64,000 nucleotides of DNA, taken from contig NZ_AP028461.1 in NCBI RefSeq assembly GCF_033097365.1, positions 9,327,501 to 9,391,500 on the forward strand, in the 5' to 3' direction. Origin of the DNA: Actinoplanes sichuanensis (lineage in GTDB: Bacteria > Actinomycetota > Actinomycetes > Mycobacteriales > Micromonosporaceae). The notes under the pieces were generated by a model. That model had not been told where the DNA came from. It saw only the letters and a list, made by a program, of their open reading frames with translations, and made no database searches. Each line of letters opens with the position of its first letter. The stretch's first letter is position 1. The position numbers and the translations under genes are program-made. Positions 24,823-35,695 of this stretch are shown here, in pieces.

Positions 24823-24898
24823 GTCACACGCAACCCGAGGTGCCGAACTAGGCATCGTCCATGTACCGTAAGACCCACGAGAGATGCCTGACGTCATC

Positions 24899-24922
24899 GG
24901 GGCCCAGCCTTCGGGCTGCCCC
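24899..24922 (+). promoter_or_regulatory. TTCG-capped hairpin in the 5' UTR of the DUF3073 gene
   Basis: CAGCC (24905-24909), TTCG, GGCTG (24914-24918), extended by GGGG/CCCC on the outside, forms a stable tetraloop stem. It ends 25 nt before the ATG. It may be a terminator for upstream transcription or a leader structure. Confidence 0.45.
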
Positions 24923-24947
24923 GAATTCTGTGCGAGGGGGTCGAGCC

Positions 24948-25181
24948 ATGGGGCGCGGCCGTGCTAAGGCCAAGCAGACGAAGGTGGCCCGGGAGTTGAA
25001 GTACCACTCCCCGAACACCGACCTCACCGCCTTGCAGCGCGAATTGGCGGGAACCCGCCAATCGGACCGTCATTTCGACGACGACAACGATGAGTTCGTC
25101 GACGATGACGAGGACGACGCTGCGGAAGACCAGGACACCTGGGGTGACCAGGACTCCTGGTCGCCTTCAAGGCGGAGCTGA
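24948..25181 (+). CDS. DUF3073 protein
   Basis: This 77-aa protein begins GRGRAKAKQTKVARELKYHS, the DUF3073 signature, and ends in an acidic Asp/Glu tail. DUF3073 proteins are small, conserved across actinobacteria and of unknown function; the basic head and acidic tail suggest nucleic acid or ribosome interaction. The ATG has GAGGGGG upstream with a few extra bases between. Confidence 0.92.
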   Translation: MGRGRAKAKQTKVARELKYHSPNTDLTALQRELAGTRQSDRHFDDDNDEFVDDDEDDAAEDQDTWGDQDSWSPSRRS

Positions 25182-25197
25182 CCCCGTTTTCCACAGA

Positions 25198-25293
25198 GCA
25201 CGCGGACTCACCCGCGTGCTCCCGTGTGTCACGGGGTGACGATTCCTACGGTTGAACGACTGAAGCCCACGCGGTTCGTCCGCGTGGGCTTCA
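25198..25293. terminator. Two tandem GC-rich hairpins
   Basis: The first stem is AGCACGCGG / CCGCGTGCT (about 25198-25220). The second is a perfect 14-bp stem, TGAAGCCCACGCGG (25261-25274) / CCGCGTGGGCTTCA (25280-25293). They lie between the DUF3073 gene (plus) and the RiPP precursor gene (minus), so they probably terminate transcription from both sides. Confidence 0.75.
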
Positions 25294-25311
25294 ACCGAGC
25301 CGCGTCGATCT

Positions 25312-25539
25312 TCAGCGTGGGCGGTTGTTCCAGTTGTAGAACGTAGGAATGTTTTCGAAGTGGTTCCAGGCGCACACCGCCGAGCCGCCGCTCTCTGGTG
25401 ACTCCTCAGCGCGCTGTTGCCTGGCCTCTTCCGCCTCCGCGATGAGCGCGGCCAGCCCGGCCCGGGTGTCGTGCACCCGTGCCGTCACCGGATCCGTCTC
25501 CACGTCGTCAGACAGCCGTGGCTTCGTGATCTCGGGCAT
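25312..25539 (-). CDS. Putative RiPP precursor peptide (aromatic-X-N/H triplet core)
   Basis: This 75-aa peptide has an acidic/Ala-rich leader-like part (residues 1-50, with a predicted helix AGLAALIAEAEEARQQ) and a core-like C-terminus after GGSAV. The core reads W58-N-H, F61-E-N, I-P-T, F67-Y-N, W70-N-N, then RPR: four aromatic-X-Asn/His triplets in one register, plus C56. Such Aro-X-X triplets are the substrate of radical SAM/SPASM enzymes that join an aromatic ring to the beta-carbon two residues later. The gene starts inside the 3' end of such an enzyme gene (32-bp overlap) with GGAGGG 11 bases upstream. The function of the product is unknown. Confidence 0.8.
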   Translation of the reverse strand: MPEITKPRLSDDVETDPVTARVHDTRAGLAALIAEAEEARQQRAEESPESGGSAVCAWNHFENIPTFYNWNNRPR

Positions 25540-26632
25540 GGTCCAGCACTCCCTCCAATAGGCGAATCTTGCTGTTCCGGCAGTGGTTCGTCTCGGTCAC
25601 GTCGAACCTGCCGTGTTCGAAGTACCGGTTGGCGGCGTGTGCTCCACCGCAGAAGCCGAAGTAAGGGCAGCTGCTCCGGCATGCCTCGATCCCGGTCAGG
25701 AACTCGCGGATCCACAGCGTGTCCTCCGCCCCGGCCAGGATCTCCGGCAGCGGTGTGGTCAGCACGTTGCCGCTGGAGAAGTCGCCGTACCGCGGGTCGT
25801 GGAAACCGGCCAGCTCGGGCGAGAGCAGCACGACTGTGCCGTCGTGAGCGATCGTCGGGATCGGGTCCAGCCGGCGGGGCAGCAGATCGTCCGCCCGGCC
25901 CTCCAGAACCGCTGACGCATACCTCAGCGACCACTCCACCTCACGCAGGTGGATCCGTGGGTCACGGCGCCAGGCGGTCACCAGCTCGGCCCAGAAGGCG
26001 CTCACCGCGGCCGGGTCGTGGCAGTTGAGTCGGGTGTTGACGCCCTCCTGCTCCTCGACGTTGATGCCGAGCACCTCGCAGCCGAGACCGAGGAAGTAGT
26101 CGTACAGCTCGGTGGCGACCCCGGGCCGCGGATCACCGACCACACACAGGGTGGAGAACGGGATGCCGTGCGCCCGGAGCCGCTCGATCCCGCGCACGAT
26201 CAGGTCGTAGGCGGGCTTACCGGCCCGGTCCACCCGGTCGCCGTTGCGGCCACGCGGGCCGTCCACGCTGACGCTGACCCGGACATCGTGCTCGACGAAG
26301 AACTCGCACCACTCGTCGTCGATCAGCGTCGCGTTGGTCTGCACGTGGTGCTCCACGCCCGCGCCGAACGGCGCGAACAACGCGGCCAGATGGGCCCGGC
26401 CCGCGGCGAGCGGCTCACCGCCGTGCCACACCACCGAGAATCTTCCGGTACGGGCGAAGCCGGCCACACCCGCAGCGACCGCCTCGGCCACCGCGACCGG
26501 CATCTTCAAATTCTCCCGGCGCAACGGCAGGTAGCAGTACCCGCACGCGAGATTGCAGAGCGTAGTGGGCTGCATGACGACGTAGCCGGGTTCTGCCGAG
26601 ATGCCCCGCATCCCGCTCCACGCAACCGTCAT
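25508..26632 (-). CDS. Radical SAM/SPASM peptide maturase (cyclophane-forming type)
   Basis: This is a 374-aa protein from the ATG at 26632 (GTG at 26659 and ATG at 26611 are alternatives; the last has GGAG four bases upstream). The radical SAM cluster motif is C26-NLA-C30-GY-C33. The C-terminal SPASM region has C318, C322, C328 and C351, with the pattern FCGGAHAANRYFEHGRFDVT that recurs in peptide maturases of the FxsB/GrrM-like class. It should reduce SAM and install C-C crosslinks in the adjacent precursor. The precursor is translated from an overlapping start. No protease or transporter is next to it. Confidence 0.88.
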   Translation of the reverse strand: MTVAWSGMRGISAEPGYVVMQPTTLCNLACGYCYLPLRRENLKMPVAVAEAVAAGVAGFARTGRFSVVWHGGEPLAAGRAHLAALFAPFGAGVEHHVQTNATLIDDEWCEFFVEHDVRVSVSVDGPRGRNGDRVDRAGKPAYDLIVRGIERLRAHGIPFSTLCVVGDPRPGVATELYDYFLGLGCEVLGINVEEQEGVNTRLNCHDPAAVSAFWAELVTAWRRDPRIHLREVEWSLRYASAVLEGRADDLLPRRLDPIPTIAHDGTVVLLSPELAGFHDPRYGDFSSGNVLTTPLPEILAGAEDTLWIREFLTGIEACRSSCPYFGFCGGAHAANRYFEHGRFDVTETNHCRNSKIRLLEGVLDHARDHEATAV

Positions 26633-26784
26633 GTCCCCGCACACTCCCGTTTCCGGCACCTCGTGACTCAGGTCAGGCTAGGCCTCGCGCTCCACAGTCC
26701 ATGCGAAAGATCCGCATGTGCCGGACATCGACACACGCGGATCATTTCACGTTGGGACTATTGCCAACCAGAATCACTTTCCGG

Positions 26785-27936
26785 TCAGCCCCGGGTGTAC
26801 GACCCCATCATCTGCACGTCGCCGGAGCCCTCGACGACCTCGCCGACCTGCCAGGCCTCGACACCACGGCCGGTCAGGTAGGCCATCGCCCGGTCCGCGT
26901 CGTCGGATGAGACGACCGCGAACATGCCGACACCCATGTTGAAGGTGGCCTCCATCTCCGAGTCCTCGATCCGGCCCTTGGCCTGGATCAGGTCGAAGAT
27001 CGGCTGCGGGCGCCACGTGGAGCGGTCCACGATCGCGTCCATGTTGGTGGGGAGCACCCGGTTCAGGTTGCCGGGGATGCCGCCGCCGGTGACGTGCGAG
27101 AACGCCCGGACGTCGGTCTCCTCGATCAGGCCCAGGCAGTCCTTGGCGTAGATCTTGGTGGGGGTGAGCAGTTCCTCGCCCAGGGTGCGCTGGGTGCCGA
27201 AGTCGTCGACCACGGTGTCCAGGCGCATCCGGCCGGCGCCGAGCAGCACGTGCCGGACCAGCGAGTAGCCGTTCGAGTGCAGGCCGGAGGAGCGCATCGC
27301 GATGACCGCGTCGCCCAGCTCGACCCGCTCCTTGCCGAGGATCTCGCTCTCCTCGACCACACCGACACCGGTGGCGGACACGTCGTACTCGTCCGGACGC
27401 AGCACACCCGGGTGCTCCGCCGTCTCACCGCCGAGCAGGGCACAACCGGCGTACCGGCAGCCGTCCGCGATCCCGGCGCCGATCTCGGCCACCTTGTCCG
27501 GGACGACCTCGCCGCAGGCGATGTAGTCGAGCAGGAACAGCGGCTCGGCGCCACACGCCACCAGGTCGTCGACGACCATGGCGACCAGGTCGATGCCGAT
27601 CGTGTCGTGGATGTCGAGCTGCTGGGCGATCACCAGCTTGGTGCCCACGCCGTCGGTGGACGACGCCAGGATCGGGCTCTTGTACTTCGCGGTGTTCAGC
27701 CGGAACAGGCCGGAGAAGCCACCCAGGTCGCCGATCACCTCGGGCCGGGAGGTCTTCTTCACCTTCGCCTTGAGCAGCTCGACGGCACGGTCACCGGCGT
27801 GGATCGAGACACCCGCTTCCGCGTACGTGGCCGAGCGCTTGCGCGGACCGCGGCCTGAGCCGGCCGTCCAGGGCTGACGGTCGCCTCCCTCGGCGCCGTT
27901 GGATCCGGCACTGTTGCGCTCGGACACGTGCGTCAC
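26785..27936 (-). CDS. purM: Phosphoribosylformylglycinamidine cyclo-ligase
   Basis: This 383-aa AIR synthetase uses ATP to close FGAM to AIR in purine synthesis. Family motifs are visible: TYAEAGVSIHAGDRAVELLK, DGVGTKLVIA, GGETAEHPGV, HVTGGGIPGNLNRVLP. The first 35 residues are an unconserved extension rich in Gly/Ser/Arg. The start is GTG with GGGGAG six bases upstream. It is 36 bp downstream of purF, same strand, and probably co-transcribed. Confidence 0.97.
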   Translation of the reverse strand: MTHVSERNSAGSNGAEGGDRQPWTAGSGRGPRKRSATYAEAGVSIHAGDRAVELLKAKVKKTSRPEVIGDLGGFSGLFRLNTAKYKSPILASSTDGVGTKLVIAQQLDIHDTIGIDLVAMVVDDLVACGAEPLFLLDYIACGEVVPDKVAEIGAGIADGCRYAGCALLGGETAEHPGVLRPDEYDVSATGVGVVEESEILGKERVELGDAVIAMRSSGLHSNGYSLVRHVLLGAGRMRLDTVVDDFGTQRTLGEELLTPTKIYAKDCLGLIEETDVRAFSHVTGGGIPGNLNRVLPTNMDAIVDRSTWRPQPIFDLIQAKGRIEDSEMEATFNMGVGMFAVVSSDDADRAMAYLTGRGVEAWQVGEVVEGSGDVQMMGSYTRG

Positions 27937-27972
27937 GGTTCTCCCCTTAGCGGTTCTGTGTAACTGAAAGAA

Positions 27973-29583
27973 TCACGGGTGGTGCAGCGCGGTCGCGCCG
28001 CCGGGGCTGGCGACCAGCGGCTCCGATGCCGCCCGGTCGTCCTTTGCGAACTCGCGAGCCTCGTAGTCGCTCTCGAGCTCGGCGACGGCGGCACTGGCGG
28101 CCTCCGGGGAGGCACCGGGCATCTTCGCCCGGCGGCCGACACCCTCCAGGACGTGCTTGCCGATCAGATCGCCGGCCGGCAGCTCGATCGGGTACTCCCC
28201 GTCGAAGCACGCCATGCAGAGCCGCGACTTCGGCTGCTCGGTCGCCTGGACCAGACCGTCGAGCGAAACATAACCCAGGCTGTCGGCGCCGATCGAACGG
28301 CGGATCCCGTCGATCTCCAGACCGTTGGCGATCAGCTCGGCCCGGGTCGCGAAGTCGATGCCGTAGAAACACGGCCACTTCACCGGCGGCGACGAGATCC
28401 GGACGTGGATCTCGAGCGCGCCGGCCTCCCGCAGCATGCGGATCTGGGCGCGCTGGGTGTTACCGCGGACGATCGAGTCGTCGATCACCACGATCCGCTT
28501 GCCGCGGACCACCTCGCGCAGTGGGTTCAGCTTCAGCCGGATGCCGAGCTGACGGATGGTCTGCGACGGCTGGATGAAGGTGCGGCCCACATAGGCGTTC
28601 TTCATGAAACCGGCGCTGTACGGAATACCGGAGGCCTCCGCGTAACCGATCGCGGCCGGGATGCCCGACTCCGGCACACCGATCACCAGGTCGGCCTCGA
28701 CCGGGTGCTCCTTGGCGAGTTTGCGGCCCACCTCGACCCGGGCCGAATAGATGTTGCGGCCGGCGATCGTGGTGTCCGGACGAGCGAGATACACATACTC
28801 GAAGAGGCAGCCCTTGGGCTCGGGCGCGGCGAAGCGGCTGGACCGCAGGCCGTGCTCGTCGATGGCGATTATCTCGCCGGGCTCGACCTCGCGGACGAAG
28901 CTGGCGCCGGTGATGTCCAGCGCGGCCGTCTCACTGGCGACCACCCAGCCACGCTCCATCCGGCCCAGCACCAACGGGCGGACGCCCTGCGCGTCACGGG
29001 CGGCGTAGAGGGTGTGCTCGTCCATGAAGACGAAGCTGAAGGCACCCCGCAGGGTCGGCAGCAGCTCCAGCGCGGCGGCCTCGACCGAGAGATCGGGACG
29101 GCCGGCGAGCAGCGTGGTGACCAGCGCGGTGTCGGACGTGGAGTCGCCGACCTCGAGGCCGCGGTCGGCGACCTCCTTGGCCAGCTCGGCCGTGTTGACC
29201 AGGTTGCCGTTGTGGGCCAGCGCGATCGTCGTGCCGGCCGGAGTGGCACGGATCGTGGGCTGCGCATTTTCCCAGTTGGAGCCACCGGTCGTGGAATAGC
29301 GCGCGTGGCCGATCGCGAGGTGGCCGCGGAGGCTCGCCAGCGTCGGCTCGTCGAACACCTGGGAGACCAGGCCGATGTCCTTGTAGACCACCACGCCGGA
29401 CCCGTCACTCACCGCAATGCCGGCGGCTTCCTGCCCCCGGTGCTGAAGTGCGTAGAGCCCGAAATACGTGAGTTTGGCAACCTCCTCCTCGGGGGCCCAG
29501 ACGCCGAAGACGCCGCAGGCATCCTGGGGGCCGCGCTCCTGGGGGTCGAGATCGTCGGTCAGTAGGCCGTCGCCTCGGGGCAC
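27973..29583 (-). CDS. purF: Amidophosphoribosyltransferase
   Basis: This 536-aa enzyme of the first committed purine step transfers glutamine nitrogen to PRPP. The N-terminal nucleophile is in ACGVFGVW (Cys about residue 23, preceded by a propeptide of about 22 residues). The glutaminase domain continues with LYALQHRGQEAAG. The PRPP-binding loop reads VVIDDSIVRGNT. The C-terminal tail beyond about residue 480 is less conserved. The start is GTG with GGGAG upstream. It is followed by purM. Confidence 0.97.
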   Translation of the reverse strand: MPRGDGLLTDDLDPQERGPQDACGVFGVWAPEEEVAKLTYFGLYALQHRGQEAAGIAVSDGSGVVVYKDIGLVSQVFDEPTLASLRGHLAIGHARYSTTGGSNWENAQPTIRATPAGTTIALAHNGNLVNTAELAKEVADRGLEVGDSTSDTALVTTLLAGRPDLSVEAAALELLPTLRGAFSFVFMDEHTLYAARDAQGVRPLVLGRMERGWVVASETAALDITGASFVREVEPGEIIAIDEHGLRSSRFAAPEPKGCLFEYVYLARPDTTIAGRNIYSARVEVGRKLAKEHPVEADLVIGVPESGIPAAIGYAEASGIPYSAGFMKNAYVGRTFIQPSQTIRQLGIRLKLNPLREVVRGKRIVVIDDSIVRGNTQRAQIRMLREAGALEIHVRISSPPVKWPCFYGIDFATRAELIANGLEIDGIRRSIGADSLGYVSLDGLVQATEQPKSRLCMACFDGEYPIELPAGDLIGKHVLEGVGRRAKMPGASPEAASAAVAELESDYEAREFAKDDRAASEPLVASPGGATALHHP

Positions 29584-29683
29584 CTGCTCGCTCCCTCATG
29601 TCGGGGTCTGCACGGACCGCGAACTCGCTGGTCCGTCCGACCGACCAGTGTACGCGAGCCCACGGGAAGGGCACCCGGGCTCG

Positions 29684-30043
29684 TCAGCCGAGAAGTGGCA
29701 GGTAGTCGGTGAGATCAGTACGTACACCGCTCGCTCGGAGACGTCCGTCACGCACCGCCTCGTCCCAGGGAAGGCGGCCGGTGGCCACGAGCAGCCACGT
29801 CATCGGATCCGTTTCGACCACATTGGGCGGTGTGCCACGCGTGTGCCGCGGACCGGCGACGCACTGAATCGCACCGAAAGGAGGAATCCGCACCTCCACC
29901 GAACGGCCAGGCGCCCGAACGGACAACTCGGTCAGCAGTGCTCGCACCGCATCACGCAGCACCGGACGGTCGGGCTCGACACCCCGGTCGACCGCATCCA
30001 ACGCCTCGGCCACCGACTCGGATTTACTGTGCGCAGGAGACAT
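29684..30043 (-). CDS. Sterol-carrier-like family protein
   Basis: This 119-aa protein matches the small actinobacterial sterol carrier family often found beside purF: VEVRIPPFGAIQCVAGPRHT, PPNVVETDPMTWLLVATGRL. These fold like SCP2/MDMPI-type domains, and the ligand is unknown. The ATG start at 30043 has TATCGT six bases upstream, a leaderless pattern. It lies 100 bp upstream of purF on the same strand, so it may be co-transcribed. Confidence 0.8.
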   Translation of the reverse strand: MSPAHSKSESVAEALDAVDRGVEPDRPVLRDAVRALLTELSVRAPGRSVEVRIPPFGAIQCVAGPRHTRGTPPNVVETDPMTWLLVATGRLPWDEAVRDGRLRASGVRTDLTDYLPLLG

Positions 30044-30197
30044 GTCGGGACGATACGACCCGACTTGAGGAGAACGGCACACCGCCCTGGGTCGCGCGAG
30101 TGACGTATGACAAGGCATAGTTGCCGACGGTGTACACGTCGCGGGATCCACCGGACATCGAAGGAACCGGGGACCGCGCGACCGGAAGGCGGTGGAC

Positions 30198-31970
30198 GTG
30201 ACAACGCACCTACGTGCCCGGACGGCCCAGGCCGGTGCGTTCCTGGCACTGGTCGCAGGGCTGGTGGTCGGCATCCCAACGGCTGCTCAGGCTGTGACCC
30301 CGACTGTAACGATCGACTCTATCGAGCGTACGGTCTCGTCGGGCTCTACTGTAACCATTTCATACACCGTAAGTAACCCAGGGGCCTCAACCGCCACTCG
30401 GATCGACACGGACGTCACCACCAGCGCCGGCCGGTGCAACAGCGGCTGCCGGCCCGGCGACCCGATCGGTGCCGAGCCGAAGAAGTACCAGGCCACCCTG
30501 ACCGCGCCGACAGTGGCCGCCGGTCAGACACAGCCGATGACGATCACGATCACGGCCAAGGATCCGACGGACCAGGCCGGTACCGGCTCGGCCGAGGAGA
30601 CCATCCAGGTCGAGGGTCCGGCGGCGCCGACCACCGTGCGGCAGGTCTCCGGCCGGATCAAGGACGACTCGGGTGACCGCGTCTCCGGCGTCCAGGTGAT
30701 CATGAAGGACAGCCAGGGCCACACCTACACGACCACCACCGACGGCAACGGCGGGTACACGTTCAACTCGTCCGACTCGCAGCCGATCGCGGTCGGCCAG
30801 ATCCAGGTCGCCGCGGCCAAGGCCGGCTACGAGGCCGCCGACGCGACCGTGCAGGGCGCGGCCGGGCGGACCGTGACCGTCCCGCTGACGATCAAGAAGT
30901 CGGCCGCCGCAACCTCGGCGACGCCGTCCGCGAGCGCCTCGGCCACGACCGCGCCGACCGACGAAGCCACCGAGGACGAGGCCGAAGAGGGCGACGCCGG
31001 CGTCAACAAGATCGGCGACGACACCCAGCAAGCCTCCAACGCCTCGGACGACGGCGGCAGCAGCTGGCTGCTGATCGTCATGGGCGGCGTGCTCGTGGCG
31101 GCCGGTATCGCCGTCATGGTGCTGGTCCTGATGCGGCGTAAGAAGGCCGAAGAACTCGCCTCGGACACCGGTATCGGTCAGGTCCCGGCTCAGGTCGGCG
31201 GTGGCTTCGACGCCACCCGGGTGGCCGCTCCGGTCGGCGCCGGTCGCAACGACGCCACGATGGTCGCCCCCGGCGGCATGGGCGTGCGGCCCGCGGGGAT
31301 GGCCGGCGGGCTCGGCGACGCGCCCACGATGGTCCACCGGACGCCGGTCGAGGACGAGTTCCCCGACCCGTACGGTGCTCCGCTGCCGTCGGGTGGCCAG
31401 TACGGCGGCGGCAACCAGTGGGACGACCAGCAGCAGGGTGGTGGGAACTACGGCGGCGGCCAGTACGGCGGCGCCACGCAGACCTACGGCCAGCAGGGTG
31501 ACGCGTACGGTTCGGCGCAGGGCGGCGGCTACAACGACGGCGGCGGCCAGCAGCGCTACGACGAGCACACCAACCTGTACCAGCCGGAACAGCCCCAGCG
31601 GTACGACGAGCACACCAACCTCTACCAGCCCGAGCAGGGCGGCGGAAACTACGGTGGCGGTCAGTACGGCGGTGGCCAGGGTGGTTACGACCAGGGCGGG
31701 TACGACCAGCAGGGCGGCTACGACCAGGGCGGGTACGACCAGCACCAGCAGGGCGGCTACGACCAGCAGGGCGGGTACGACCAGGGCGGCTACCAGCAGG
31801 GTGGCAACTACGGCGGTGGTTACGACCAGGGTGGGTACGACCAGCACCAGCAGGGCGGTTATCCCCAGCAGGGTGGCAACTACGGCAACGGCTACCCGCA
31901 GCAGCAGCCCCCGCAGCAGGGTGGCGGCAACTACGGTCAGCGCCCCAACCGCGACTGGGACGACAACTGA
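30198..31970 (+). CDS. Membrane-anchored protein with carboxypeptidase-regulatory-like domain and prion-like Gln/Gly/Tyr tail
   Basis: This is a 590-aa protein. A signal peptide (GAFLALVAGLVVGIPTAAQA) leads to an Ig-like region (about 35-140) and a carboxypeptidase-regulatory-like fold (VSGRIKDDSGDRVSGVQVIM). A Ser/Thr/Glu linker, one membrane helix (about 288-312, then RRKK), and a cytoplasmic tail of nearly 280 residues follow. The tail first has repeated DATRV/DATMV/APTMV Thr motifs, then two RYDEHTNLYQPEQ copies, then many GGYDQ repeats (DNA 31680-31860). The composition resembles phase-separating prion-like domains, and the Thr motifs resemble kinase/FHA sites. Function is unknown. GTG at 30198 is preferred over 30192 because GGAAGG lies eight bases upstream. 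Confidence 0.78.
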   Translation: MTTHLRARTAQAGAFLALVAGLVVGIPTAAQAVTPTVTIDSIERTVSSGSTVTISYTVSNPGASTATRIDTDVTTSAGRCNSGCRPGDPIGAEPKKYQATLTAPTVAAGQTQPMTITITAKDPTDQAGTGSAEETIQVEGPAAPTTVRQVSGRIKDDSGDRVSGVQVIMKDSQGHTYTTTTDGNGGYTFNSSDSQPIAVGQIQVAAAKAGYEAADATVQGAAGRTVTVPLTIKKSAAATSATPSASASATTAPTDEATEDEAEEGDAGVNKIGDDTQQASNASDDGGSSWLLIVMGGVLVAAGIAVMVLVLMRRKKAEELASDTGIGQVPAQVGGGFDATRVAAPVGAGRNDATMVAPGGMGVRPAGMAGGLGDAPTMVHRTPVEDEFPDPYGAPLPSGGQYGGGNQWDDQQQGGGNYGGGQYGGATQTYGQQGDAYGSAQGGGYNDGGGQQRYDEHTNLYQPEQPQRYDEHTNLYQPEQGGGNYGGGQYGGGQGGYDQGGYDQQGGYDQGGYDQHQQGGYDQQGGYDQGGYQQGGNYGGGYDQGGYDQHQQGGYPQQGGNYGNGYPQQQPPQQGGGNYGQRPNRDWDDN

Positions 31971-31986
31971 GGTTCTGAAGTAGTGA

Positions 31987-32018
31987 AAAGGCCCCGCGCG
32001 GATCCGCGCGGGGCCTTT
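31987..32018. terminator. Bidirectional terminator
   Basis: A perfect 14-bp stem, AAAGGCCCCGCGCG (31987-32000) / CGCGCGGGGCCTTT (32005-32018), has a GATC loop. It sits between the plus-strand membrane-protein gene and the convergent purL. Confidence 0.92.
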
Positions 32019-32034
32019 CTCCATGCGGTGCCTA

Positions 32035-34508
<2,474 letters not shown>

Positions 34509-34512
<4 letters not shown>

Positions 34513-35204
34513 TTTTGTCCCCCTGCGAGCTGACCGTCCTTCGCCAGGCTGCGCAGGACTGAGGTGAAGAAGCCGAGGCCGTCGAGCGACGGGCCGGTCA
34601 GCGCCTCCACGGCGTGTTCCGGGTGCGGCATGATGCCGACGACGTTGCCGGCCTCGTTGGTGATTCCCGCGATGTCGCGCTGCGAGCCGTTCGGGTTGCC
34701 CTTGATGTAACGGGCGATGACCCGGCCCTCGGCCTCCAGCGCGTCGAGGGTCTTGGTGTCGGCGACGAAGCAGCCCTCACCGTTCTTCACCGGGATCAGG
34801 ATCTCCTGGCCCGGGGTGAAGCCGTTGGTCCAGGCGGTGCCGGTCGACTCGACCTTGAGCCACTGGTCACGGTTGCGGAAGTGCAGGTGCTGGTTTCGGG
34901 TCAGGGCGCCGGGCAGCAGATGTGCCTCGCACAGGACCTGGAAGCCGTTGCAGATGCCGAGCACGGGCAGACCGCCCCGCGCCGCATCGATGATGGACTC
35001 CATCACCGGCGCGAACCGGGCGATGGCGCCGCAGCGCAGATAGTCGCCATACGAGAACCCGCCCGGGAGGACGACCGCGTCGACGCCGTGCAGGTCCGGG
35101 TCGCCGTGCCAGAGGCGGACGGCCTCGGCTCCGGCGATCCGGGCGGCGCGGGCGGCGTCCCCGTCATCCAGCGAACCCGGGAAGGTGACCACACCGATCC
35201 GCAT
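34509..35204 (-). CDS. purQ: Phosphoribosylformylglycinamidine synthase, glutaminase subunit
   Basis: This 231-aa class I glutamine amidotransferase has a nucleophile in [12 protein letters not shown] and a His/Glu pair in MPHPEHAVE. It hydrolyses glutamine and passes ammonia to PurL. It starts 2 bp after the purS stop and overlaps purL. Confidence 0.97.
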
Positions 35205-35206
35205 GG

Positions 35207-35461
35207 TCAGGCGACCTCCGCCGCGGCGCCCTCGACGCGGATCTCGAAGTCCTCGATCACCGGGTTGGCGAGCAGCTTGTCGGCGATCTCACGGGCCCGG
35301 TCAAGGTCGGGCTCCCCAGTGAAATCGATCTCGATCCGGCGGCCGATGCGGACAGAAGAGACATCGGTGACGCCGAGCCGGGGCAGCGCATTCGCCACCG
35401 CTTGACCCTGCGGGTCCAGGATCTCCGGCTTGAGCATGACGTCGACCACGACGCGAGCCAC
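35207..35461 (-). CDS. purS: Phosphoribosylformylglycinamidine synthase subunit PurS
   Basis: This 84-aa protein ([30 protein letters not shown]) is the small structural subunit that joins PurQ and PurL. The GTG at 35461 is chosen because AGGAG lies five bases upstream and family members begin at this point; a GTG two codons earlier is also open. It heads purS-purQ-purL. Confidence 0.95.
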   Translation of the reverse strand: MARVVVDVMLKPEILDPQGQAVANALPRLGVTDVSSVRIGRRIEIDFTGEPDLDRAREIADKLLANPVIEDFEIRVEGAAAEVA

Positions 35462-35599
35462 GGGCACTCCTGACTGATAGGTGTAAGCAGGCGAAGCCTA
35501 CCCGGTGGACCCCGCGGACCAGCCGGGGGCCGGTGTCGGCAGCCCGACGCGAGCGTCTTTGAGCAGGGCTTGCGTGTCCGCCCCGCAGCCATCACCCAG

Positions 35600-35618
35600 T
35601 GATATGTATCAATTGGAC
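35600..35618 (+). promoter_or_regulatory. Candidate operator/promoter of the protease gene
   Basis: The inverted repeat TGATATGTATCA (35600-35611) abuts TTGGAC (35613-35618), a possible -35. It lies in the 234-bp divergent gap between purS and the protease gene, which is AT-richer near 35640-35680. A clear -10 was not identified. Confidence 0.35.
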
Positions 35619-35695
35619 TCTGGGCCGGGGGCCTGGAAGCGTCTTAGTTTGCATTCGTCGATTTCTATTAACGTTCCCCAGAAGGAGATCTCGAC

